Shown one piece after another: positions 13,761 through 21,708 of a DNA stretch of 28,440 nucleotides. Each line of letters opens with the position of its first letter. Positions within the stretch are counted from its first letter, which is position 1. The stretch covers positions 1 to 28,440 of the IMG/VR virus record IMGVR_UViG_3300032893_000234. One strand, given 5' to 3'. Both the position numbers and the translations under genes were made by a program. Origin of the DNA: a virus. Under the pieces are notes generated by a model. It ran no database searches. It had not been told where the DNA came from and saw nothing but the letters and a program-made list of their open reading frames with translations.

Positions 13761-14134
13761 TGGTTACAGTAGGCTTTTTTCCACTGACCTTTCAGGCTAC
13801 TGTTCAGCAGGAAACTGTGACTTATGCTGCTAATTCAGGTCAGCAGTTTAAGGCGTGGACTACTGTAGGCACATATAACTGTGCATATATGGAGAATCGT
13901 GGTAGTAGAATCACGAATCCAAGAGAAGAATATGAAGCAATTAATGCTGTATATTTTGATCCGTCAGTGCCTATACAGGCAGGATATAGGATCATAAACA
14001 TATCAGATATGAATGGCGCTGTAATTTATGGTGGACCATTTATTGTCTTAAGTGTAAAGAAAATGGGTGGCTTGGGCGGTTTGATGCATCATAAGACCTG
14101 TATGGTTACTGGCCCCACAGGTGGTAGTTTGTAA
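13760..14134 (+). CDS. Probable head-closure (stopper) protein, 124 aa
   Basis: Small beta-rich protein of the right size and position for a head-tail stopper: after the adaptor and before a tail-terminator-like gene. Residues WTTVGTYNCAYMENRG, then EEYEAINAVYFDPSVPIQAGYRI, are reminiscent of the SPP1 gp16 type. TAATG junctions at both ends couple translation. The assignment rests mainly on order and fold impression. Confidence 0.55.
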   Translation: MVTVGFFPLTFQATVQQETVTYAANSGQQFKAWTTVGTYNCAYMENRGSRITNPREEYEAINAVYFDPSVPIQAGYRIINISDMNGAVIYGGPFIVLSVKKMGGLGGLMHHKTCMVTGPTGGSL

Positions 14135-14667
14135 TGCCTAATTATGTCACTGGTAGTGGTATTGACTTTATCTATACTTTTAATCAGTATACGAGTCAAA
14201 TTATAGATCAGAATGTTGCTGATACTACTGGCACTAATCCAGGGGGTGGTTTGAGTTTACAATACTATCCCGGTAAATTTGCAGGAGAATCTGCGCCAGA
14301 TACTTTTATAGTCTATAAAGTCTTACCATATACTGATCGTGAATTCTTTATGGTTCACTGGGATAAGTTAGAATATAAAGTTTATAGTGTTAACTATGAC
14401 ACTCTACATAGAGTGATGGATACACTACTTATAAACTTGAATATCAATATTCTGTTTGAGCAAGCTAACCTAGATGCGGCACCACTCCCAACTTTCCTAG
14501 CTTCAGGATATAGACTCATGGGCTGTTTCGTCCGCATAATAGATGAGGACGAGGATATTTATATAGAGGGTAATAATTATTGGATGGGTATGATCCAGTT
14601 CAACCTGATCTATACTTATATTGCGACAACGATTAGTAACTCACAAGCTGCATATATAGGAGCCTAA
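14134..14667 (+). CDS. Probable tail terminator / neck protein, 177 aa
   Basis: Mixed alpha/beta with SVNYDTLHRVMDTLLINL (a helix after a strand) and a beta-rich end (YRLMGCFVRIIDEDEDIYIEGNNYW). Size and order fit a tail terminator that caps the tail tube. No diagnostic motif; assigned by context. Confidence 0.45.
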   Translation: MPNYVTGSGIDFIYTFNQYTSQIIDQNVADTTGTNPGGGLSLQYYPGKFAGESAPDTFIVYKVLPYTDREFFMVHWDKLEYKVYSVNYDTLHRVMDTLLINLNINILFEQANLDAAPLPTFLASGYRLMGCFVRIIDEDEDIYIEGNNYWMGMIQFNLIYTYIATTISNSQAAYIGA

Positions 14668-15039
14668 ATGCCCTGGGAAGTTTTAACTACAGATAACAAG
14701 CGGTTCAATCAAGAAGATTCGTGGACCCATTTAATGAATTATTGTAATTCAAAAAAGGTGGGAATACGTAAGATGAAGCTCTTTCTAGAAGATAGTGTGC
14801 TTCATCTGCCAGAGAATGCTGAGGGCTATTGGGTAGCTACTTCTATGAATGCATTAATGTCGGGACCAAGAGCGCATAAATATGGTGCGGGCTTTGTACA
14901 AGGTGACACTGTACGTATAGCCTGGTTATCCTATGATCCAACTGGTAGGGTAATTAGAGAGAGCGAAACTCGCCATATTGCCAACGAGAAACAGATAATT
15001 TGGAGGCCCGACTGTAGGGACCGGCTGTTGATACGCTAG
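14668..15039 (+). CDS. Hypothetical protein, 123 aa
   Basis: Begins directly after the preceding stop. Basic-rich, with KKVGIRKMKLFLEDSVLHLP and a C-terminal IIWRPDCRDRLLIR. No transmembrane segment. Function not recognised; position in the connector run suggests a virion or assembly role. Confidence 0.6.
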   Translation: MPWEVLTTDNKRFNQEDSWTHLMNYCNSKKVGIRKMKLFLEDSVLHLPENAEGYWVATSMNALMSGPRAHKYGAGFVQGDTVRIAWLSYDPTGRVIRESETRHIANEKQIIWRPDCRDRLLIR

Positions 15040-15044
15040 GTGGT

Positions 15045-15365
15045 ATGAGCAATTCACAGCAGAGACAGCGGGTTATTAGCCTGCTTACAAGAGCAAGAGA
15101 TTTAATCCAGAACAGTGGTTGGTGTACCGATACCTTTCAGAAGAAGGTAAATGGTACCACTCATTATTGTGCTTTAGGCGCTCTAGACAAGGCTTTTAAT
15201 GGGCGTACTAATACTACTACCTTTATTGAGGCCGAAGATCTACTAAGAGAGGCAATGGGTGGCAGTATTGTTCGTTTTAATGATGAGGTAGCCGGTCGTG
15301 CCAATGGTGATCGTAGATATGTTATCAGAGCGTTCAATAGAGCAATTAATCTAGCCACCCGGTAA
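15045..15365 (+). CDS. DUF6197-like protein, 106 aa
   Basis: Follows the DUF6197 pattern: LLTRARDLIQNSGWCTDTFQ, CALGALDKAF, and FNDEVAGRANGDRRYVIRAF. Shorter than the copy at 4351 and lacking its coiled coil. Role unknown; the family is common in actinobacterial phages. Confidence 0.7.
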   Translation: MSNSQQRQRVISLLTRARDLIQNSGWCTDTFQKKVNGTTHYCALGALDKAFNGRTNTTTFIEAEDLLREAMGGSIVRFNDEVAGRANGDRRYVIRAFNRAINLATR

Positions 15366-15496
15366 TGGGCGGTTTGAAAAAGAGGAAAGCCTTGGCTCGT
15401 TTGGAAGAGCGTATGAAGGCTTATGAACTCACCGTAAAAGATAAAAATAAGGTAAATGCTTATCATAAACCTGGCTCACCGGGTAAGAAATACTAG
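15365..15496 (+). CDS. Small basic protein, 43 aa
   Basis: ATG overlaps the previous stop (TAATG). Product MGGLKKRKALARLEERMKAY, then a lysine-rich tail ending PGSPGKKY, highly basic and helical. It is the last gene before a promoter and terminator, so it closes the connector run. Confidence 0.6.
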   Translation: MGGLKKRKALARLEERMKAYELTVKDKNKVNAYHKPGSPGKKY

Positions 15497-15501
15497 ATGA
15501 G

Positions 15502-15512
15502 TGTGCTATACT
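15502..15512 (+). promoter_or_regulatory. Promoter element TGTGCTATACT
   Basis: The same 11 bases stand before the tRNA cluster at 26459. -10 TATACT is 15507-15512, with start predicted near 15519. No -35 match seen. Confidence 0.5.
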
Positions 15513-15518
15513 AGAGAT

Positions 15519-15615
15519 TGCGGGCCACTACGTGGGTCGTTATAGTTACGTAAATTACTTAGTAAGTTAGTTAATTAATGTTACGAAGGGAGCCGCAAGG
15601 CTCCCTTTGCTTTAT
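15519..15615 (+). ncRNA. Candidate small RNA, about 95 nt
   Basis: Lies between the TGTGCTATACT element and an intrinsic terminator, with no open frame. A short 5' hairpin CCAC-TAC-GTGG is followed by an A/T-rich single-stranded-looking stretch and the terminator stem. It could instead be an attenuated leader of the 15677 gene, but a second -10 follows the terminator. Confidence 0.4.
15586..15615 (+). terminator. Intrinsic terminator
   Basis: AAGGGAGCC, loop GCAA, GGCTCCCTT: nine pairs, followed by TGCTTTAT, a modest T tract. Confidence 0.75.
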
Positions 15616-15616
15616 C

Positions 15617-15622
15617 TATACT
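15617..15622 (+). promoter_or_regulatory. -10 element before the 15677 gene
   Basis: TATACT just after the terminator. The predicted leader of about 48 bases contains hairpin GCGGA-AAA-TCCGC (15642-15654). Confidence 0.4.
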
Positions 15623-15676
15623 TAAATGCCATAATTGGATAGCGGAAAATCCGCAATTTCTTTTACGGTGATGTAG

Positions 15677-16804
15677 ATGACTAACCCTGGTAAAATCGGA
15701 CCAGTTATTAACCAAAGAGTCCCTAGCGATATATTTGATCGTCAGGCAGGGTGGGGCCATAGTGCTACCACACAATTAAACTTTGCAAGCGGTTCAAACG
15801 TAACCGTTCAGGCTGTATGGAATGATCCATACCAGCAGTTCCAGACTGGTGATGCTAATGATATTACTGGTGCTCAGTCTATTCAGATTCCACAGATTGG
15901 TAGCAATAGCGATTTAGGGTTTGATCAGGCTCAGCAGACGAGTGCTGCGGTAGCTAGAGATGGTGTTGTTTCAGCAGTAACGACTGGGATTACTCCACCA
16001 ACGGCTTCATTCAACTCAACCTATAACGGTACTACTACGTCACAGACCTATTCCACTCTAGCTGCAAAGCAGTCATATACCGTAAACTACGGTGGGACCG
16101 CACAGCTTGGTAATACTGATCAGCAGCAGGGTAGTTTTGCTACTGTCCTGGCAGATAGATTTTGGGGCTTTGGTCATGGTAGTGCAACTACTTATGGGCA
16201 GGCTTATAATACTAGCACTACTATTGCCGTGAGTGCTCCTGGGCTTTCTACTTATGCCCAGCAGCCATACGATGCTACTCCTAACGATGCTAATTATCAG
16301 CCAATTCTTCCAAGTCCACTGCTTGGTCAGCTTCTAACTAGCCATAATGTTGGTGGGACTAGTCAGTACAGCATTTATAATGCTGCTAATGCTCCACTAA
16401 GAATTGTTGCTGCCTCATCAGGTCAAGCACTTAGCTCAACGGCTTCAATAATTTGGGTTAGTGCTAACCCAGCAACCAATGGTTTTACCGCTTCTGGTAC
16501 GCTGGCTGTGTTTAATCCATATACTGATGAGACTGTGTTTGTAACTTATACCAGCACTCAGGGTGGCGCTTCAAACAACTTCCAGGGTTGCACCTACACT
16601 GGTACGCCATTCATTCTTCAGACTGGTATGTATGTCTATCAGGCCACGACTTCCACCAATATCAACGAGCCTGTTGCTTCTTACCTTGACCCAGCATGGG
16701 GCGGGGTTAACGACAGAACGACCGGTTGGGGTCATACCAATAATCCTGGTGGTACTGTTTCAATGGCAGGTCAGACAGTTAATCTTCCTGCAATGCACGA
16801 TTAA
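15677..16804 (+). CDS. Repeat-containing probable virion protein, 375 aa
   Basis: Low-charge, Ser/Thr/Gly/Ala/Asn/Gln-rich, beta-like throughout, with few Lys, Cys or Glu, typical of an abundant structural protein. The motif DR-x-x-G-[WF]-G-H occurs three times: residues 21-28, 160-167 and 346-353. The first two are followed within two residues by SATT (HSATTQ and HGSATTY); the third by TNNPGG. No signal peptide or membrane segment. Its own promoter and a strong terminator isolate it as a single-gene unit, consistent with high expression. Candidates are capsid decoration, head fibre or tail tube; I cannot choose between them. Confidence 0.65.
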   Translation: MTNPGKIGPVINQRVPSDIFDRQAGWGHSATTQLNFASGSNVTVQAVWNDPYQQFQTGDANDITGAQSIQIPQIGSNSDLGFDQAQQTSAAVARDGVVSAVTTGITPPTASFNSTYNGTTTSQTYSTLAAKQSYTVNYGGTAQLGNTDQQQGSFATVLADRFWGFGHGSATTYGQAYNTSTTIAVSAPGLSTYAQQPYDATPNDANYQPILPSPLLGQLLTSHNVGGTSQYSIYNAANAPLRIVAASSGQALSSTASIIWVSANPATNGFTASGTLAVFNPYTDETVFVTYTSTQGGASNNFQGCTYTGTPFILQTGMYVYQATTSTNINEPVASYLDPAWGGVNDRTTGWGHTNNPGGTVSMAGQTVNLPAMHD

Positions 16805-16825
16805 AATTTATAACCCAACATTGAG

Positions 16826-16857
16826 TACCCGGCTCTCCATAGCCGGGTATTTTTTTT
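16826..16857 (+). terminator. Strong intrinsic terminator
   Basis: TACCCGGCT, loop CTCCAT, AGCCGGGTA: nine pairs, then eight T. Confidence 0.92.
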
Positions 16858-16862
16858 GGGTG

Positions 16863-16868
16863 TAAAAT
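16863..16868 (+). promoter_or_regulatory. -10 element, leaderless start
   Basis: TAAAAT, six bases, then ATG 16875. Five bases separate it from the terminator T tract. Confidence 0.6.
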
Positions 16869-16874
16869 AGTGGT

Positions 16875-17189
16875 ATGGCAAGTGAGCAGAACCACATGCA
16901 CGTTCTTGGGTTCTACGAGTGCCCGAACTGCGGATTCCAGTACATAAGAAACACAGATGAAGTAGCTATCTGGATCAATGCAGACGATTATCTACAGCTA
17001 GTACAGATACACTGTAATCAATGTAATACGCTCATTGAGGATAATATTCCCTTTTTTGAAGTAGCAGCTTTCAGGAACCATGGTGTTAAACTGAAAGAGT
17101 TCAATGATCATTTTCATAAACTAACTGAACAAGATATAGAGTCTTGGGATATAGAGAAAGAGCTAAAGAGTGTTTTCGGGAAAATTTAA
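16875..17189 (+). CDS. Zinc-finger hypothetical protein, 104 aa
   Basis: Cys16-x2-Cys19 (CPNCG) and Cys47-x2-Cys50 (CNQC) make a zinc ribbon over a beta hairpin; the C-terminal half is acidic and helical (LKEFNDHFHKLTEQDIESW). Leads the glycosyltransferase transcript and overlaps it by 20 bases. Function unknown. Confidence 0.7.
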   Translation: MASEQNHMHVLGFYECPNCGFQYIRNTDEVAIWINADDYLQLVQIHCNQCNTLIEDNIPFFEVAAFRNHGVKLKEFNDHFHKLTEQDIESWDIEKELKSVFGKI

Positions 17190-18300
17190 GGATATAAAGT
17201 TTGGAGATGTAGTATATCCTGAATTAGAAGCCAAGGATGGCGAGGTACCTGAGGGTATTGGGTTAGGATTCTTCGGGCCATCAGATATTGATGATGCTGA
17301 TAGGACTGATCCTAGACCACCAGTAGATCCTAAAAAACTTTCTATAAGTTTTAATGGAACTATTGCGGGGATAGGAATGAATGTTGGTTATGGTTATGCA
17401 GGTCAGCAACTTATAGAAGCGTGGCAGGCAGAAAGAATCCCTGTATGGTGGTCCAAGCATGATTGTCCTATAGCTATTAGTCTAGGGCAGCCGTGGGGAT
17501 ATAACTGGCAAAAGAGTAGTCAATATAAGATTGGTTATTCAGCTTGGGAGTCTACCGAAATGCCATTCGGCTGGCTAAGAGTCATGGAAGAGATGGACGA
17601 AATATGGGCACCAAGTGCAGCTAATATTGAATGGTTCAAAGCTAGCGGGCTAGAGAAGCCTACTAGAGTTTTACAACATGGGATTAATAGAGAACATTGG
17701 CCCGTACAGAAACGTAAGCCATCAATGCCATTTACCTTTTTGCATGTAGGTTGTGACTCTAAGCGTAAGGGTGGAGATATTGCTTATACAGCGTTCAAGG
17801 AAGCATTTGGTGATGATCCTTATGTTAAATTGATATTAAAAGGCCGTCCCGATTTTAAGACCTATGGAAGCAACGTACAGGTCATAACTTCTGAGTTGTC
17901 ACAGGAGTCACTAACAAATCTATATCTCGCCTCACACGCCTTTCTAGGGTGCTCTCGGGGGGAAGGGTTTGGGTTACCGGCATTCCAAGCTGCGGCAACA
18001 GGTATGCCAACATTAGCAACTAATTGGGGTGGCCAATTAGAATATAAAGACTTCGTATGGCCTATAGGATACGAACTTGTAGACTGTCAGTTTGAACCAC
18101 ACATTGGTCATGGTAAATGGGCGGAACCAAAGGTAGAAGATCTTGTGTTGTGGATGCAGTACTTCTCAGATTCTCCAACCTATTTCTTTACCCATGCCTA
18201 TAACAAAGCAAAGAGGATGGATAGGGAATTCTCATGGAAGGCAATCGCTAAAAAAAGTATTGGCTGGCTCCAAGAAATCTTCGCCAGCCGCTGCGCCTAG
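17170..18300 (+). CDS. GT4-type glycosyltransferase (GT-B fold), 376 aa
   Basis: Transfers a sugar from a nucleotide-sugar donor; the acceptor is unknown. The C-terminal donor-binding half has FLHVGCDSKRKGGDIAY (about 195-210), LILKGRPDF, and the family motif CSRGEGFGLPAFQAAATGMP (about 260-279) with the usual two glutamate-type contact positions partly replaced (Glu in GEG kept). The N-terminal half has a glycine-rich GMNVGYGYAGQQ. GTG start overlapping the zinc-finger gene by 20 bases. Related to the gene at 20400, with the ribonucleotide reductase between them. It may decorate virion proteins or modify the host surface. Confidence 0.88.
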   Translation: MFSGKFKDIKFGDVVYPELEAKDGEVPEGIGLGFFGPSDIDDADRTDPRPPVDPKKLSISFNGTIAGIGMNVGYGYAGQQLIEAWQAERIPVWWSKHDCPIAISLGQPWGYNWQKSSQYKIGYSAWESTEMPFGWLRVMEEMDEIWAPSAANIEWFKASGLEKPTRVLQHGINREHWPVQKRKPSMPFTFLHVGCDSKRKGGDIAYTAFKEAFGDDPYVKLILKGRPDFKTYGSNVQVITSELSQESLTNLYLASHAFLGCSRGEGFGLPAFQAAATGMPTLATNWGGQLEYKDFVWPIGYELVDCQFEPHIGHGKWAEPKVEDLVLWMQYFSDSPTYFFTHAYNKAKRMDREFSWKAIAKKSIGWLQEIFASRCA

Positions 18301-18310
18301 AACCTCTGCC

Positions 18311-18319
18311 TGGTAAAAT
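18311..18319 (+). promoter_or_regulatory. Extended -10-like TGGTAAAAT ahead of a terminator
   Basis: TGG-TAAAAT with no start codon at leaderless distance; the transcript would meet the terminator 18337-18371 about ten bases after its start. Possible attenuated promoter of nrdJ. Confidence 0.3.
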
Positions 18320-18336
18320 GGAACTACTTACGAAAT

Positions 18337-18371
18337 AAGGATAACCCCTTCCGAGGGGTTCTCCTTTTTTT
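18337..18371 (+). terminator. Intrinsic terminator
   Basis: AAGGA and AACCCCT pair with AGGGGTT and TCCTT around loop TCCG with one internal mismatch, followed by a run of T. Confidence 0.88.
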
Positions 18372-18401
18372 GTACCCATTTTTTAAGTTGGAGAGAATGC
18401 G

Positions 18402-20390
18402 TTGTCACAGTCTGTAGTCAAACACGCCCCAAAGTGGGGGCCGCTAGGGGAAAAAGTTTATAATCGTACTTATCAAAGACCAGGGGAGACTTGGGAAGAT
18501 ACAGTAAGAAGAGTAGTAAATGGTAATTGTAATTTTGTAGGTCCACAGTATATAGAGAAAGATGAACGTGAAAAATTATTTGACCTTATTTATGATTTTA
18601 AGTTGCTGCCAGGTGGGAGGCATCTTTGGGCTACAGGCATTCGTGAGGGTAAAGAGTTCATCAATAACTGTTTCGTTGTGGGCTTCGACCGTAATCCATC
18701 TAATCACTTTACATTACTCTTCGATCTTCTTATGCAAGGCGGGGGAGTAGGAGCTAATTATTCCAATCGTTATCTAGATATATGTGCGCCACTAAATCAT
18801 CACGCTGAGGGTGTAGAGTTACGCATTAAGTGTGACCCAAGCCATCCAGATTATGCTGAGGTAGAGCACCATGTTTATAAACAACCAGCTATTCATCTTA
18901 ATAGTGGGGGAGCGGGTGGACAAACAATAGTTGCTGATTCCAGAGAAGGTTGGGTTAATGCTCTACGGCGTGTCTTTTGGGCACACCAACATCAGTATTC
19001 AACCATGACCATTGACGTGTCTCAGGTACGTTGTAGAGGCTCAGAAATCAAAGGCTTCGGTGGGATAGCTTGCGGGCCAGGACCATTAGTCGAGATGCTT
19101 GTGGCCGTTAATGAATATCTTAACAAGGTTGATTCATACATTACTGGCTATGATGCTATGTGTATTGATCATGAAATAGCACGCTGCGTGGTCAGTGGTG
19201 GAGTAAGACGGTCCAGTAGAATGGCTATGAAGTCATGGCTGGACGACGATATCTTAGACTTTATTCATTGCAAGTCTGGTGGTCTTAATCACTGGACCAC
19301 CAATATCTCAGTAGAGATTGATGATGAGTTTTTCATTGCATTGAATGACCCGGAGCATCCATACTTTGAGCAAGCAACGCAGGTAATGTCTAACTGTGTT
19401 ACGGGAATGTTACGAGATGGTGAGCCAGGATTCTTTAATCGTTCCTTAGCCTCTATCAATGATGAGAACATTATCGGTACAAATCCTTGCGGGGAGATAA
19501 CTTTAGAGTCAGGCGAGGCTTGTATTCTTGGTCATGTTAATCTTTCAGCGTTTGATTCAATAATTGATCAGTTAGAAGCATTCAGGCTCATGACTAGATT
19601 CCTTATCAGAGCTACATTTGCTAAGATGCCAAATGAGGAAGTTAAAAATGTAGTAAATCGTAACAGGCGTATTGGTGTAGGCTTTTTAGGCTACCAGGAA
19701 TGGTGCTTATCTAAGGGTATTAAATATTCTAACTCTGTAAATAGTCCATATGTAAGAGAATCTTTGAGGCTATTCAAGGAAGTTGTGGACCAGGAGAAGC
19801 GTGCTTATGCTGATCAGCTTAAGATCCCGGTGCCAGTAAAGGGTACATGCGTAGCTCCTACAGGTTCTATTAGTAATCTGCCAGGTGTTACAGGTGCTTT
19901 TCAAACTATCTATCGGAAGTATTTTAAGCGCCGGATCAGATATCAAGATAATCATCCAGAGTTTTTAGCTCAGGTGGCTGCTGGGGCTGAATGGGAAACT
20001 GATGTTACAGACCCTTCTGGACATACAAAGATTATAGTAAATTATTGTAAAGATAATATTCTAGATTCATATGATGAAAGATTAGTTGAGGCCGCAGACG
20101 AAGTACCGTTAGAAACTTATTTAGCTATACAGGCTATGGTACAAAGAGTCTATGCAGATAATGCTATATCTTTTACTATAAATATTCCTCCTGAGAAAAT
20201 ACTTCCAGAGCAATTAGAGGCGGCTCTAAGACATTATCTACCTAAGCTTAAAGGAACCACTATTTTTCCAGATCTTAGTAGGCCACAGCCACCCTTTGAA
20301 AAGATAAGCAAGGAAGAGTATGAAGCTCATCACGGGATAGTTTCTCAGTCAGAACTAGAATGCTTAAATGGAGCTTGTCCCATACGGTAA
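18402..20390 (+). CDS. nrdJ: Class II (B12-dependent) ribonucleotide reductase, 662 aa
   Basis: Makes deoxyribonucleotides using adenosylcobalamin. It resembles the monomeric Lactobacillus-type enzyme: LPGGRHLWATG (about 68-78), NNCFVVGFD with an active-site cysteine (about 87-95), GGGVGANYS (about 112-120), NPCGEITLE with the radical cysteine (about 359-367), PTGSISNLPG (about 487) and the C-terminal CLNGACPIR cysteine pair that is re-reduced after turnover. Family length is about 740, so it is a compact form; an N-terminal allosteric ATP cone is absent. TTG start with GGAG eight bases before. It lies after a terminator and between two glycosyltransferases. Oxygen-independent, so useful in any growth condition if the host supplies cobalamin. 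Confidence 0.92.
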   Translation: MSQSVVKHAPKWGPLGEKVYNRTYQRPGETWEDTVRRVVNGNCNFVGPQYIEKDEREKLFDLIYDFKLLPGGRHLWATGIREGKEFINNCFVVGFDRNPSNHFTLLFDLLMQGGGVGANYSNRYLDICAPLNHHAEGVELRIKCDPSHPDYAEVEHHVYKQPAIHLNSGGAGGQTIVADSREGWVNALRRVFWAHQHQYSTMTIDVSQVRCRGSEIKGFGGIACGPGPLVEMLVAVNEYLNKVDSYITGYDAMCIDHEIARCVVSGGVRRSSRMAMKSWLDDDILDFIHCKSGGLNHWTTNISVEIDDEFFIALNDPEHPYFEQATQVMSNCVTGMLRDGEPGFFNRSLASINDENIIGTNPCGEITLESGEACILGHVNLSAFDSIIDQLEAFRLMTRFLIRATFAKMPNEEVKNVVNRNRRIGVGFLGYQEWCLSKGIKYSNSVNSPYVRESLRLFKEVVDQEKRAYADQLKIPVPVKGTCVAPTGSISNLPGVTGAFQTIYRKYFKRRIRYQDNHPEFLAQVAAGAEWETDVTDPSGHTKIIVNYCKDNILDSYDERLVEAADEVPLETYLAIQAMVQRVYADNAISFTINIPPEKILPEQLEAALRHYLPKLKGTTIFPDLSRPQPPFEKISKEEYEAHHGIVSQSELECLNGACPIR

Positions 20391-20393
20391 ACT
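20388..20393 (+). promoter_or_regulatory. -10 element made from the nrdJ stop codon
   Basis: TAAACT, whose TAA is the nrdJ stop, six bases, then GTG 20400 of the next gene. Confidence 0.5.
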
Positions 20394-20399
20394 AAAAAT

Positions 20400-21368
20400 G
20401 TGCATCCAATTTACTGGAATACTGTAAGTATCGGCCAGCACACCGGTTATGGTAAGGCTGGCAAACAATTAGCATTACACATGACAAAACATGGGGCTAC
20501 CTGGGAACCTTTTGGTCCGGTAGCCCTTAATTTTTGTATGCCCCCCGAGTATTATTTTTCTGATTTCACCATAGGATATACACCATGGGAAACCACTGAG
20601 ATACCAGGCAACTGGAAGAATAATCTCATGAAGGTGGATGATATATGGGCTACATCAGAATTCGTAGCTGAGGTATTTCGTCAGAAAACTAAACGGGAAA
20701 ATATATTCGTATTACCTCATGGCATAGAAAACTTGTGGCAACCCAAGCGTAGAGAAGCAACGGAACCATTTATATTTCTTCATATTGGTGGGGATGCTAC
20801 TCGTAAGGGTAGTGAAATTATGCTACAAGCGTGGCACAAGAAGTTTGGGGGCCGCAAGGATTGTCAGCTTATCTTTAAAACTAATAGATTCGTGACGGCT
20901 AGAATATACGATAAGGAAGGTTCAATTATAGCTTCTCCATCAACATATCCTAATATACGTATTTTAGATAAAGTATTTACAGAGGATCAGATGTTGGAGC
21001 TATTCTATAACTCACACTGCCTGGTTACTACATCTAGAGGTGAGGGCTTTGGTTTACCACCATTTGAGTTTATAGCTTCTGGTGGACCATGCATATTGCC
21101 TGCGGCTACAGGAATGAAAGAGTTTAGTCGCTTTGGCTGGGAGTTAAATAATCTCACATTGGTAGATTCTACTAACCAGAGAGAGCATCCAGGTAAATGG
21201 TTAGACTTTGATGTTGATGAGATTATTCATAATATGGAAGTTATATTAGCTGATCCACAAGCAGCTTTTGATAAGGCATTTCAGAACGGTAAACAGCTAC
21301 ATGAAGAGTATGGCTGGGATGGAGTTGCTAAGAAGGCTTTGCAAAGAATTGAGCAGGTAGTAAAATAG
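20400..21368 (+). CDS. GT4-type glycosyltransferase, 322 aa
   Basis: Same fold and order as the 17170 protein but without its first 55 residues: HTGYGKAGKQLA near the N-terminus, FLHIGGDATRKGSEIMLQAW (about 125-145), and TTSRGEGFGLPPFEFIASGG (about 208-228) as the nucleotide-sugar site. Acceptor unknown. GTG start, predicted leaderless. Together the two enzymes suggest a two-sugar modification or two separate acceptors. Confidence 0.88.
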   Translation: MHPIYWNTVSIGQHTGYGKAGKQLALHMTKHGATWEPFGPVALNFCMPPEYYFSDFTIGYTPWETTEIPGNWKNNLMKVDDIWATSEFVAEVFRQKTKRENIFVLPHGIENLWQPKRREATEPFIFLHIGGDATRKGSEIMLQAWHKKFGGRKDCQLIFKTNRFVTARIYDKEGSIIASPSTYPNIRILDKVFTEDQMLELFYNSHCLVTTSRGEGFGLPPFEFIASGGPCILPAATGMKEFSRFGWELNNLTLVDSTNQREHPGKWLDFDVDEIIHNMEVILADPQAAFDKAFQNGKQLHEEYGWDGVAKKALQRIEQVVK

Positions 21369-21378
21369 GGGCTAAAAT
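21349..21378 (+). promoter_or_regulatory. Promoter, leaderless start of the portal operon
   Basis: TTGAGC, 18 bases, TAAAAT (21373-21378), six bases, ATG 21385. One of the few here with a plausible -35. Confidence 0.6.
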
Positions 21379-21384
21379 TATTAC

Positions 21385-21708
21385 ATGCCTCTTTATAAGC
21401 CTAAAAGAACTTTAATAGCTGACAACGTACCATACGGAGTTTGCTTATGGAAACTGCCTGACGGTCGCTATGTACAGAATGCTAATCAGGATTATCTTAA
21501 CTGTGCAGGTAAGGTAGGAGATAAGGTCGTTGAGGAAAAGATGCGGGCCGCAGCTAGATCCCTTGGCATAGAAGGTGGAATTGCTTGGTGGATGCCGGGC
21601 TTTAGACAAATATCTCAAATGGAGTGGGACGATCAGATGGAGCGACTACAGGATGGTAAGACTCCTGACCTAGCTGACGTTTATAGAGAATTAAATGGCG
21701 GATGGTAA
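21385..21708 (+). CDS. Hypothetical protein upstream of portal, 107 aa
   Basis: Begins MPLYKPKRTLIADNVPYGVC and has a C-terminal helix (ISQMEWDDQMERLQDG). Overlaps the portal gene by 14 bases. No family recognised; may assist portal or packaging. Confidence 0.7.
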   Translation: MPLYKPKRTLIADNVPYGVCLWKLPDGRYVQNANQDYLNCAGKVGDKVVEEKMRAAARSLGIEGGIAWWMPGFRQISQMEWDDQMERLQDGKTPDLADVYRELNGGW

